From: RGIG5612 sp045598285
GTDB taxonomy: Bacteria; Bacillota; Clostridia; Lachnospirales; Lachnospiraceae
Direction of reading: 5' to 3'
Assembly (NCBI GenBank): GCA_045598285.1
Contig: JAZLLU010000025.1
Span: forward strand, 1 to 64,000
DNA: 64,000 nucleotides
Within the stretch, counting starts at the first letter, position 1; every line of letters starts with the position of its first letter. The notes below the pieces were generated by a model, which did not search any database, was not told where the DNA came from, and saw only the letters and a program-made list of their open reading frames with translations. The position numbers and the translations under genes are program-made. Of this stretch, positions 1-8,087 are shown one piece after another.

Positions 1-131
1 AAAAAGATAGCAGCTTTAAAAAACCATATTTGGTATTTATAAAAAATGAGACAAGGAATATAATAGTTAAGAAATCTAAAGTTCTAACAAGAATCTAGGG
101 GAAACTTATCTATTGAATTCCTACAGTAAAT

Positions 132-442
132 TTACACTATCCATTGCGTAGTTCTAAGACCTTGGAGAATATAATATAATTCAAGTATCATATTATACCC
201 ATCTTCAATATGTCCAATCTTCACATATTTCTCTACGAAATCAACGGATTCTTCAAATCGGTCTATTAAATCATATATATCTTGATTTGTGTTAATTTTT
301 CGCCATTTTATGTTTTTACTATTTTATTCATCATTCCAACGTCGTTTAAATCCAAATCGTTGTCACTTACACTCTGCAAATAATATCCTGGATTAATTTT
401 CGTTTCTATTTCTTTAATCTTTAATTCAATATATTCTTTCAT
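132..442 (-). pseudogene. small frameshifted gene, unknown function
   Basis: Reading from the ATG at 442 gives 44 codons, then a stop just after a run of five A (minus strand, about 313-317). Adding one A to the run restores a frame that continues to the TAA at 132-134, giving a protein of about 103 residues. The restored C-terminal half is charged and helical-looking and ends TTQWIV. It starts 33 bases after the stop of the adenine methylase gene on the same strand, so it may once have been the last gene of that unit. I do not recognise the family. The single-base loss in a homopolymer could be real decay or a sequencing error. Confidence 0.45.
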
Positions 443-475
443 GATTTTATATCTCATCTCAACAAACTACTGCTA

Positions 476-1306
476 CTACTCAGGTATAATTAAATCGTTA
501 CTGTAAAAAACAAATTCTTCTGCTTTTCTTACATCATTTGCACTATAGTAAATACTTATTTTTCCGCCTCGAAATTCTGAATACAACCCTTCTATTAGTT
601 CGCAAATATCATAGGTGACAATCCACTTTTTATTAAATTTTCTAATATGATCTCTTAAAATCCTGTGATCATCATTTGTGAAAGCATTTTTATATAATTG
701 TCCACCTTTATTCACGTATGGAGGATCAAAATTAACAAAAATATCTTCGCGCTCTGCAAAAATTTTATTCATAAAATCGAGAACGTCTAAGTTATATAAG
801 TCAATCCGGTTTCTTTGTTCTGAAATAGTTTTGATTTTCTTTTTAATATCTTCTTTATTAAAACGTGCATCTATTTTATATTTACCAGTCTGCTTTTTAC
901 CTCCGATAACACCCCCAGTTATTACTCCTGACACATTGGTGCGATTTAAAAATAATGTTGCACATGCTAAATCTATTTCGCTACCATTTCCAGCATTAAA
1001 ATAAATTGCTTTTTGGTGCTCCCACTCATCAACAGTTACTGGAATATCATCAATGAATCTACATAATTCATTTGGATTATTCAATACTGCATTCCAAACA
1101 GCATAAATTGCAGGATCAGCATCATTAATGATTATTCTACTAACATCATTTTTCAGCAACAACTTTAGCGCAAGGCCTGCACCTCCTGCAAAGGGTTCGC
1201 AATACACATGCCCAAGCATATTATTAGATTGTAATATCCTTTTTACAAAACCATATAGTTTTGTTTTTCCTCCAGGATACCTAAGAGGAGTATATGTGCT
1301 AGGCAT
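476..1306 (-). CDS. D12-class (Dam-like) DNA adenine methyltransferase
   Basis: This is predicted to transfer a methyl group from S-adenosylmethionine to N6 of adenine in DNA. Family motifs are visible in the usual order: motif X PLRYPGGKTKL near residues 7-17, motif I EPFAGGAGLAL near 37-47, and the catalytic DPPY near residue 194. At 276 residues it has the normal Dam/D12 length. An AGAGGTGAGCTG ribosome site precedes the ATG. It is the third gene of a tight minus-strand unit, 15 bases after the ATPase gene. No restriction nuclease of a classical type lies beside it, so it probably marks self DNA for, or works with, the ATPase and the unknown protein upstream. The target sequence cannot be read from the gene. 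Confidence 0.88.
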   Translation of the reverse strand: MPSTYTPLRYPGGKTKLYGFVKRILQSNNMLGHVYCEPFAGGAGLALKLLLKNDVSRIIINDADPAIYAVWNAVLNNPNELCRFIDDIPVTVDEWEHQKAIYFNAGNGSEIDLACATLFLNRTNVSGVITGGVIGGKKQTGKYKIDARFNKEDIKKKIKTISEQRNRIDLYNLDVLDFMNKIFAEREDIFVNFDPPYVNKGGQLYKNAFTNDDHRILRDHIRKFNKKWIVTYDICELIEGLYSEFRGGKISIYYSANDVRKAEEFVFYSNDLIIPE

Positions 1307-1321
1307 CAGCTCACCTCTTTT

Positions 1322-2980
1322 TTATTTCCACTCATCTGGATTAATTCCACGAATATATGCAACCTTCTTGAACATTTTTTTCAAGTTATCATAAAACGTT
1401 TCAATCTCACTCTGATTCAGAGGGTTATTCATCCAGTGTTTGAACAAATAGTCAAAAAATAATGCACGTTTATTAAATAACTTCTTATTAAACTCCCTAG
1501 GCTTTTCCGTAGCCTCACCAGCCTCTATTTTTGCTTGAAACTCAGCTAAAGGACGTTGAATATTTTGAACATAATATGGCTTTGAAAAACCCTTATTGAT
1601 TACTTGTCTGTCTCTCCAAAAAGAATCATCATCGTCTAATAACTTTTGAGCATATTCAAATAACAATTTCTCTGGTGGCAATTTTGAACTAGGCTGACCA
1701 CCATTCTTTCCAGGCAGTGTAATAATACAATCGCTTAACTTAGTAGTTTTGTCTCCATCTAAAATACAAATAGCTCCTACCTGAGATTTGATAAGCTTTT
1801 CATCATGAAATAAACTTGCCAATATATCCGATCCAATATTAATTTCAGGAATCTTAAAAAAACGTGCGATACCCCTAAATTCAATTTTCTTGTCTTCGTA
1901 ATACGAAATCAATCTTTGAAGCAAGAATCGCGCCTCTGCATCTTCTGTAAAAATAGGAATGCATTTATCTGAATAAATATCGTCTACTGTTAGTGTATTT
2001 AGATGAGCGTTGATTTTTTGGATTGTAGGTTCTTCCATCAAAATAACGTCCGTAATATTATTGACAAGGTATATCACATTAGCATTCATTTTAATTAATT
2101 GATCAATGGCTGTTAAACTATGCGATGTAAATATTATCTGAATCCTTGCTTTCTCAGCATACTCTTTAAATAGTTCAAGTAGTGTTATTTGAAAATATGG
2201 GTGGAGTGTTGCATCAAATTCATCTATCAACAAAATACTTTCTACAGAATTTCTACTTTCAATAGATGCATAGTAACACTTCAACGACTCTAATGCTGCT
2301 AAAATTATGTATAAATTATCTTCACCTGCAGATATCGTATTAGAATCTATTCCATCCTGATTGCTACTAAATTCAGCTCTAATCTTAATATCTCCCATTT
2401 GTTGCAAACTTGTATTATTAATTACATAGTTTGTAAAGCGAGCATAATTATCTGCAACAGCCTTTTTAAATGCATCTGGCAAAGACCGTTTTACCTTGGA
2501 AACAGCTGTATCATTCTGGTACTCACCGTAAGGAACTAGCCTTGATAATCCCAAATAAACAACTGGCATATGCGGTAATTTCTCACCTGAATTCTTTTTA
2601 TAAACAGGTTTCAAAGCATATCTATTTGCAGCTTTTGAATTATGTCTCCTAAAAGCTAATGGAGAATAGTCATAATATTCGACATTATAAAGATTTCCGC
2701 TAACACCATAAGCTGGATCATTATATTGTTGATCACCTCTTGTCAAACTTTCTATTTTCGGATTAGTAACCGAATTAACAATTTTTATTATCTGAAGAGC
2801 TCTTTTATCTTTAACCCAATTGCATTTTGAATTAACTGCTTGGAAAGAGTTACTAATCAAATGTAAAATGGATGTTTTACAGGTTCCATTTGTTCCAGAG
2901 ATAACATTCAATCCCGGTCTAAATTCCAAATCTACATTTTTCAGTTTTCTATACTGATTAAACTGTATCTTTTTTATCAA
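1322..2980 (-). CDS. OLD-like AAA ATPase with TOPRIM-like C-terminal region
   Basis: An SMC/OLD-type ATPase: Walker A GTNGTCKT lies at about residues 29-36. A Walker B/D-loop region ILLIDEFDATLHP is near the middle, followed by a conserved SHS switch (IIFTSHSLTAID). The last third contains IFTEDAEARFLL and AICILDGDK, which resemble the E and DxD motifs of the TOPRIM nuclease domain of OLD proteins. The family is frequent in phage defence (OLD, GajA, retron-linked ATPases). I place the start at a TTG with AAAGGAA seven bases upstream, four bases after the upstream stop. A longer reading from 3001 would overlap that gene and has no ribosome site. The TOPRIM assignment is by motif only and is moderately sure. 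Confidence 0.78.
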   Translation of the reverse strand: MIKKIQFNQYRKLKNVDLEFRPGLNVISGTNGTCKTSILHLISNSFQAVNSKCNWVKDKRALQIIKIVNSVTNPKIESLTRGDQQYNDPAYGVSGNLYNVEYYDYSPLAFRRHNSKAANRYALKPVYKKNSGEKLPHMPVVYLGLSRLVPYGEYQNDTAVSKVKRSLPDAFKKAVADNYARFTNYVINNTSLQQMGDIKIRAEFSSNQDGIDSNTISAGEDNLYIILAALESLKCYYASIESRNSVESILLIDEFDATLHPYFQITLLELFKEYAEKARIQIIFTSHSLTAIDQLIKMNANVIYLVNNITDVILMEEPTIQKINAHLNTLTVDDIYSDKCIPIFTEDAEARFLLQRLISYYEDKKIEFRGIARFFKIPEINIGSDILASLFHDEKLIKSQVGAICILDGDKTTKLSDCIITLPGKNGGQPSSKLPPEKLLFEYAQKLLDDDDSFWRDRQVINKGFSKPYYVQNIQRPLAEFQAKIEAGEATEKPREFNKKLFNKRALFFDYLFKHWMNNPLNQSEIETFYDNLKKMFKKVAYIRGINPDEWK

Positions 2981-2984
2981 AACG

Positions 2985-4247
2985 TTATTCCTTTCTCTCA
3001 AGTATTCTTTGGAAATACTCTTTCAGTAAATCTTTGTGCACGAAATATGCATTTAGCACAAAATAAATAAATGGTACTTTAATTTCCCTCTCATCCGATG
3101 AAAGCATTTGACAATCATAGTCAAAAGGTATTAAAGCTTTATCTACCTTAAATGTTTTAAACTTTTTGCCACCTTTCCCTTTTCTTCTGACAAGTTGTCT
3201 TTCTTCATACTCTTCTATTGAATAAAAAATATACTCATGATCAATATGAGTAATATTATGCCCTTCATACTGAAGATGAACCACTTGTGTCATAACAGAA
3301 TTTTCCTCAATATTTATGTCATCGCATAACTCTTCGAACGTAACATCGGTCTCATTTACAGAAATCCATAAGCTGTCATCATAATTGCTGTCCGATACCA
3401 ATTTACTCATTTCTGGCAACAAAGTGATATTTAAGTCAAAAACTTTTCCAACTTCAACTGCTTCCTCCAGTGAACTACAATGATTCTCCCCTTCATAAAT
3501 AAACTGGTCATCACCACGAAATGCTATCTCCTTAATGTATTTTTTTTCGATAAGTTCTTGCAGCACTATCGCTAATGGGCGTGGTACTTGTAAAAAAATC
3601 GTCTTATCAATTTCATGATCGAAAATACGGACTGGTTCATCTAAACTATGCAAAGTTCTCTCATTATCAATCGGTATCAATCCATATGTTTTAAATGAAG
3701 AAGTCTTATCAAATACTCTATTATATACTCTCTCGATATTTTCTTGTTTAAATAAACTTGGAGCATGATTTTTCTCATATTCTTTATGTTTAAGATTCAA
3801 ATAGACATAAGTAAGTATTTTTTCAGGATTCTCGATAAATACTTTTTCATCTTTCTGAAAAAAATCTCCAGCAACTGGATATGCCAACAAATAATTGACT
3901 TCATAAATCCACTTTTCTAACGGCTCCTTTATCTCTGGATATTGATATTCGGTATTATACTTTTTTGCTAAAAGAGCTATATCGGAATTCTGATATTCAT
4001 CACGATAATGTTCTAACATGTGTTTAAGTTCATCATGATTGCAGCGTTTGCTTAAAAGATTAATAAGTATCGGATTTTCTTCAAAAAAGAGTCCCCCAAC
4101 TATTCCGACCTGAAATTTATGTTTTTTTTCTTTGTTCCAAACAGAATCGTTCTCAAGATAAAAAGCATAACTACGCTGCTTGTAAATTTTATGACAGTAT
4201 TCCAAAAAATCTTTCACTTCAGAATCTCTCAAACTATTTGTTATCAC
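2985..4247 (-). CDS. unknown protein, first gene of ATPase/methylase unit
   Basis: A protein of about 420 residues that I do not recognise. It is acidic and soluble, without membrane segments or a signal peptide. It has a lysine-rich stretch (RRKGKGGKKFKTFK) about 70 residues from the C-terminus. The likely start is a GTG at 4247, nine bases after AGGAG; the nearby ATG is out of frame and hits a stop after five codons. It lies four bases from the ATPase gene, and the three genes 4247-476 look like one transcript. By position it could be the specificity, effector or partner subunit of a methylase-guarded defence system. That role is inference from context, not from homology. Confidence 0.6.
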   Translation of the reverse strand: MITNSLRDSEVKDFLEYCHKIYKQRSYAFYLENDSVWNKEKKHKFQVGIVGGLFFEENPILINLLSKRCNHDELKHMLEHYRDEYQNSDIALLAKKYNTEYQYPEIKEPLEKWIYEVNYLLAYPVAGDFFQKDEKVFIENPEKILTYVYLNLKHKEYEKNHAPSLFKQENIERVYNRVFDKTSSFKTYGLIPIDNERTLHSLDEPVRIFDHEIDKTIFLQVPRPLAIVLQELIEKKYIKEIAFRGDDQFIYEGENHCSSLEEAVEVGKVFDLNITLLPEMSKLVSDSNYDDSLWISVNETDVTFEELCDDINIEENSVMTQVVHLQYEGHNITHIDHEYIFYSIEEYEERQLVRRKGKGGKKFKTFKVDKALIPFDYDCQMLSSDEREIKVPFIYFVLNAYFVHKDLLKEYFQRILERKE

Positions 4248-4296
4248 GCATAACAACTCCTCTCTAGGTCACTTATATCCATATCTATAGCGACTC

Positions 4297-4325
4297 ATTA
4301 TATCATGAACCGCCCGAATTTTAAA
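4297..4325 (-). promoter_or_regulatory. candidate promoter of the ATPase/methylase unit
   Basis: On the minus strand a perfect TATAAT (4297-4302) lies 17 bases after a weak TTTAAA (4320-4325), about 50 bases before the GTG start of the first gene. The rest of 4257-4547 is AT-rich with no gene that I can support. Confidence 0.45.
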
Positions 4326-4454
4326 TATTTCGAGTTGTTTCCATCGTTCAAATTTAAAATTAACTCAGTAAATTAATGCCCCTCACAGATTTTATTATAT
4401 AACATTTTTATAAGAATACATATTACGAATTGAATAGATTATTTGATATACTGA

Positions 4455-4960
4455 TGTAAAGTGTAAAATAAAAATGCTCAATTAGTGGAAAATAAAAATG
4501 TACAAAATTCTGGTTAATGATACTCTAATTCATGGAGGTGGTAAACCATGGATAGTGCACTCATTACTCAGTTAATACTTCTTAGATTGAGCAAAAGTAA
4601 GCCCAACTTTTCTGAACTTGCTCGAAAATATGATGCGGATAGCCCTTATGATAATGATTCTTACGTGTGTTATGACGGCGGATACCCTATGGACTTCATA
4701 TCGACTCTAAGGATGTGGGAAGAAAGGTCAAAAGAAGAACACCCTGTTTCAGAGTACGATATAGAACTTGATGCACCGGTATATATAGTATCGAATTCGA
4801 TAGAGAAAGATTCTGATGAGGATTTGCCGTTTAAATAAAAGCAACAACCCCGCGGAGAGATCCACGGGAATAAAAACCAAGTTAGGTATGGAATTTTAAT
4901 TGCCGTTTTTTGTGGAAAATTAAATGCCAAAATTTATGGAAAAGTACTTGCCGTTTACAC
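4455..4960 (+). mobile_element. internally deleted IS21-like element (relic)
   Basis: The left edge carries GTGTAAAATAAAAATG and a second GTGGAAAATAAAAATG. The right edge carries three related blocks built on GTGGAAAATTAAATGCC and ends in a GTGTAAA inverted relative to the left edge. This multiple-terminal-repeat layout resembles IS21-family ends. The right-end segment (about 4890-4957) is repeated almost exactly at 9772-9840. Only a 96-codon reading frame lies between the ends, so full istA/istB genes have been lost. The family is assigned by pattern, not by search. Confidence 0.42.
4548..4838 (+). CDS. short ORF inside IS relic, possibly chimeric IstA remnant
   Basis: A 96-codon frame with a good GGAGGTGG site upstream of ATG. 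Residues 11-31 (LLRLSKSKPNFSELARKYDA) look like the N-terminal helix-turn-helix of an IstA-type transposase. The remainder is acidic (for example ERSKEEHPVSEYD) and looks unrelated to a transposase core. The simplest reading is an internal deletion that joined the istA 5' end to another sequence in frame. The alternative is a small passenger gene. Function is unknown, and it may not be under selection. Confidence 0.4.
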   Translation: MDSALITQLILLRLSKSKPNFSELARKYDADSPYDNDSYVCYDGGYPMDFISTLRMWEERSKEEHPVSEYDIELDAPVYIVSNSIEKDSDEDLPFK

Positions 4961-5458
4961 TCCTTCATAAGTCGCCTGCTCTGTAAGCACACCTACAATA
5001 TCTACTATTGAAAAATACCATTCTTCTTCTATTTCATCCCATGTTGTACGTATTTATTCATTTCCTTAAAAATTGTTTCTAATTATACCACAAGAGTATA
5101 AAAGAATCTTTTTCAGTATTCATAATTTTGGATAATAAAATATCTATATTCATTCTCACATTCATATTAATCAAATTATAAAAGATTATTTTTTGACATC
5201 CAAACCAGCGTTGATAGTATTTTTTCAGGTCTCGCTGGCTTTGGGCAAGAAAATCCAGATGTGAAACCCCCGCTTTTGAATTTAATTTTTTGATTAATAT
5301 AAAAACGATTATTCAATAAATTAGCTAACTCGAGCATTTAACTTCGCCATAAAATGGCGTTTTAATATTGACATGTTATTTGCATTATTTGTAACATACA
5401 TCATTTGTCATTAACAAACATTCCTTAAAATACAATATCTTGTTTGTGCCTATAATAA
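4961..5458. repeat. intergenic region with 5' module of dispersed repeat
   Basis: No gene is supported in this stretch. About 5150-5260 matches the 5' module of the dispersed repeat family (conserved string ATTTTTTGACATCC, then GCGTTGATAGTATTTTTTC and a GTCTCGC block), also found near 12,500, 40,860 and 49,960. After about 5300 the copy diverges and the 3' hairpin module is missing. Confidence 0.5.
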
Positions 5459-6205
5459 TTATTTATCATGCTTTTCCAAAATATAAGTTATTCCTTCATC
5501 TAATTTTAGTACTTTTGCATGTTCTGACAAAATATTAATAATAATATCTAAGTTTTCTGTATCTTCATTCTCCACATCATAAATAAACAATACTTCTTTT
5601 TCATTTCCAACTTCATAAGCGGCAAATGACCATTGTCTTGCATTACCTACTATTCTTTTAAGATTTTTTTCCTTAAACGAAAAAAACTTAACATACATAT
5701 CTCCAACTTGAAAATCAAATTTTATTTCATCATTAAATAACCCATTTATTTTGTGGGTAGAATAATTCAAATGATTATCTTCCAAAATTCTTTTAATTAG
5801 CTTTTTCTCTTCATTTTCATTCAATCTTTGAGATTTTGGCAAATCGTATTTCAAATAAATGTTTGTTAATTCTAGTATATAGTCTTCATCTTCATCAACA
5901 TTTAATGATTTTACAGCAGAAAACCTAAATTCGTTTGCATATTCTTTAATATATTTATCTAAATCAAACTCTTTTTTGTAATTGAATAATGAATATTCTA
6001 TTTCTTCTTGAATGCCCCGTAAATATAATTTAACAAAATCTATGTCTGCTTCATCATCAAAATAATGAAATCGTTGAAAGTTAGAAATATATTTAAAATC
6101 ACGCTTGCCACTTGTGACATTATGAAATAGCACACCCACGCAAAGACACTCATCCGAAACTGGTGAATGATAATAATTTAGTGCTGTATACTTAATGTTA
6201 TACAT
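5459..6205 (-). CDS. DUF3037-like partner of HipA-type kinase
   Basis: A 248-residue soluble protein starting YNIKYTALNYYHSPVSDE. The N-terminal pattern (YxxLxYxHxxVSxExxxVGVLxH) is typical of DUF3037 proteins, whose genes usually sit beside a HipA-type kinase gene. Here it starts 15 bases after the kinase stop, with AAAGGAG before the ATG, so the pair is co-transcribed. By analogy with the kinase it may form part of a toxin-antitoxin-like or regulatory module, but no activity is established that I know of. It is acidic in the middle (VDEDEDY) with no membrane segment. Confidence 0.68.
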   Translation of the reverse strand: MYNIKYTALNYYHSPVSDECLCVGVLFHNVTSGKRDFKYISNFQRFHYFDDEADIDFVKLYLRGIQEEIEYSLFNYKKEFDLDKYIKEYANEFRFSAVKSLNVDEDEDYILELTNIYLKYDLPKSQRLNENEEKKLIKRILEDNHLNYSTHKINGLFNDEIKFDFQVGDMYVKFFSFKEKNLKRIVGNARQWSFAAYEVGNEKEVLFIYDVENEDTENLDIIINILSEHAKVLKLDEGITYILEKHDK

Positions 6206-6220
6206 AAATATTTCTCCTTT

Positions 6221-7012
6221 CTATTGAATATATCTAATAATTGTTGCAATAATTGTATCAATATTATCAATCCTATACATAAGATAGTCTACAAGTACTT
6301 GAATATCATTTTCTTTGGGTTTCCATTCATTTGGAACATCCTTAATAAATTGCATTATTTTATTTTTATTAATCCGTTTTTGAAACAACGACGCTTCATT
6401 TTCTAATGATTCTTTCGTTATACTAATATTATGAAAAAACATTTCATATAAATATTTATTATATTCTAGTACTTTTGTACTAAGTAAATCATTTTCAGCC
6501 ATTGCTGATATTAAACAATTTCCATCCCAAATACTTTGATTTACAAATACATGCGTATGATCAATTACTTTAAGCAATATATCATTGCTATAAAAGCTTA
6601 CCAACAGATTGCCTGCATTTCTATCAGAATTAAAAATAATATGATCAAAAAGAATTAATTTTATAAAATCATTTTTATTTTTTATTTTTTCAATAATTGT
6701 TGGCAAAAGCTTTGTTGTCTTTTGAATATATTCTGAATAAAAAGCTTTGCCGTAATTTGAAGAATCTGCTATATCTGGATTTTGTATAATTGTTGTATCA
6801 TCAAATATACATATTCCAGATACAGGCATTGGAATATCTACCAAGATAGCTAAACGATAACACAGATATTCATTAAAAAGGACCAAATTACCCTCAGGCC
6901 CATTCATAAGTTTCGCGACAACTTGTTTCCCGTCGTCGAGAATAGCAAATTTAGGCTCAGTGGTACCTATATTTTGATTATAACACAATTGTTTAATCTT
7001 AGGAACTTTGAT
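6221..7012 (-). CDS. HipA-like protein kinase
   Basis: A protein kinase-fold protein of the compact HipA-like type found with DUF3037. Visible motifs are FDHIIFNSDRNAGNLL, matching the HxxxNxDRxxxN catalytic loop, and VIDHTHVF, the DFG-equivalent metal-binding segment. An N-terminal glycine-poor loop (TEPKFAILDDGKQVVAKL) supplies the ATP-binding lysine. The strong ribosome site AGGAGG (7021-7026) sits eight bases before an in-frame ATC at 7010-7012. The next usual start is a TTG at 6988, which lacks a well-spaced ribosome site. I use 7012, accepting a rare start codon or a recent ATG-to-ATC change. The target of phosphorylation is unknown. Confidence 0.72.
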   Translation of the reverse strand: MKVPKIKQLCYNQNIGTTEPKFAILDDGKQVVAKLMNGPEGNLVLFNEYLCYRLAILVDIPMPVSGICIFDDTTIIQNPDIADSSNYGKAFYSEYIQKTTKLLPTIIEKIKNKNDFIKLILFDHIIFNSDRNAGNLLVSFYSNDILLKVIDHTHVFVNQSIWDGNCLISAMAENDLLSTKVLEYNKYLYEMFFHNISITKESLENEASLFQKRINKNKIMQFIKDVPNEWKPKENDIQVLVDYLMYRIDNIDTIIATIIRYIQ

Positions 7013-7099
7013 GAATATCGCCTCCTAATTCGTTTCTTGTTTATTCTATCATATTATTTTATCAAAGTATGCCTTAAAATATTGTTCTCTAACTTCATT

Positions 7100-8087
7100 C
7101 TGTAAAGTGTTAGTTTGCAAAACTTCTGGCTGAAAATTGTTTGTGTTCCCTTAGCACCGTCTCGCTGTCCGTCAAGGGAAGCTTCGCCACCTTACGGTGC
7201 CCTTGACTGACACCTCGTCTAGTGCTTCAGGATAATCAACAGCAACTAAAAGTTGCTATGCCACAACAGTGGCTCAGGTTTACTGCTTTCAGCCTTTTGT
7301 TTTCATCATACAGTTTTAGTATCCCGCTATTAGGAATGGTGCTTTCGCATCGCCTCGCTGATTCTCATACAGCCATGTTAGGCTTCCTGTTACCGGATAA
7401 GCGTATCCTTTTCCAATGCGTTCTGGATTCTGTTTTGCCGGCAGGATGTCCCCGAGCAGTTCCTCTGTAAGTTCCTCCTCGAATACAGGTTTTTTCAGTC
7501 TGTCTGTTACTTCATACAGTTTCCCTTCACATTTTTTAGCCAGCAGTTTTGCAAGGTTGTTTGCGCCGTTCCTGCTCCAAGTCGTGTGGCTGTGCTTCAT
7601 CCTTGTCACGATTATACTCCAGATGTGGTTCTCCATGGTCCCCATGTTCCGGTATTTTAGTCCCTCCGGACTTTCCGGAAGTTCCACCCGTTCGCCATAG
7701 GGCACCAGACCCGTGGCATTCGATGTGAAATATTTTATCAGGGTATTGGCATCTTCTATTTCCGCATCTTCTGCCAGAGAGTCCCGATATATTGCAAGGT
7801 GCCGGAAAAGCTCCGTTATATCTCCCTCTTTCAGTATGTCCATGATGTCATTTACTGCACGTTTCCTGTGGATCCTCTCCCGGACTACTTTATTCCTGTG
7901 GAATGTATCCAGTTGGAATACCGTTTCCTTATCAGGGACCTTCTTTATCCACGAAGCACCGTCCCCGTTTAGCATCCGCAGCTGTGTTTCGTCAAGGTTA
8001 TATTCCGAAGCTATTTTTGCCTCCCTAATCCTGTGGAATTCCTTTGATCCTGAAAAAGCATATTTTTCTCCTCCTGCTATCCCCTAC
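7100..8087 (-). mobile_element. truncated ISLre2-family insertion sequence
   Basis: Contains the 3' part of an ISLre2 (UPF0236) transposase gene and about 210 bases of 3' flank. The flank has several short hairpins, for example GGCGAAGC and CAGCAACTAAAAGTTGCT. The 5' end of the element is missing: coding similarity starts abruptly at about 8086, exactly where the metallo-hydrolase gene ends. The left limit is approximate because no target duplication could be identified. Confidence 0.7.
7316..8086 (-). pseudogene. ISLre2-family transposase, 5'-truncated
   Basis: The frame can be followed from about 8080 (AGGEKYAFSGSKEFHRIR) through the hallmark LNGDGASWIKK and QLDTFHRNK segments of the UPF0236/ISLre2 transposase catalytic core to a stop at 7316. 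It keeps about 255 residues of the usual 450-500, so the N-terminal half and start are lost. GC content is visibly higher than in neighbouring genes. It is not expected to be active. An internal ATG at 7975 would give a 219-residue product but has no reason to be a real start. Confidence 0.82.

Noticed and set aside
678..1004. Plus-strand ORF opposite the adenine methylase gene
   Set aside because: Shadow of a clear family gene on the other strand; no ribosome site and no recognisable domain.
4848..4866. GC-rich hairpin in the IS relic as a terminator
   Set aside because: The stem has a mismatch, and on the coding strand of the ORF it is not followed by a T-run; it may be part of the element end.
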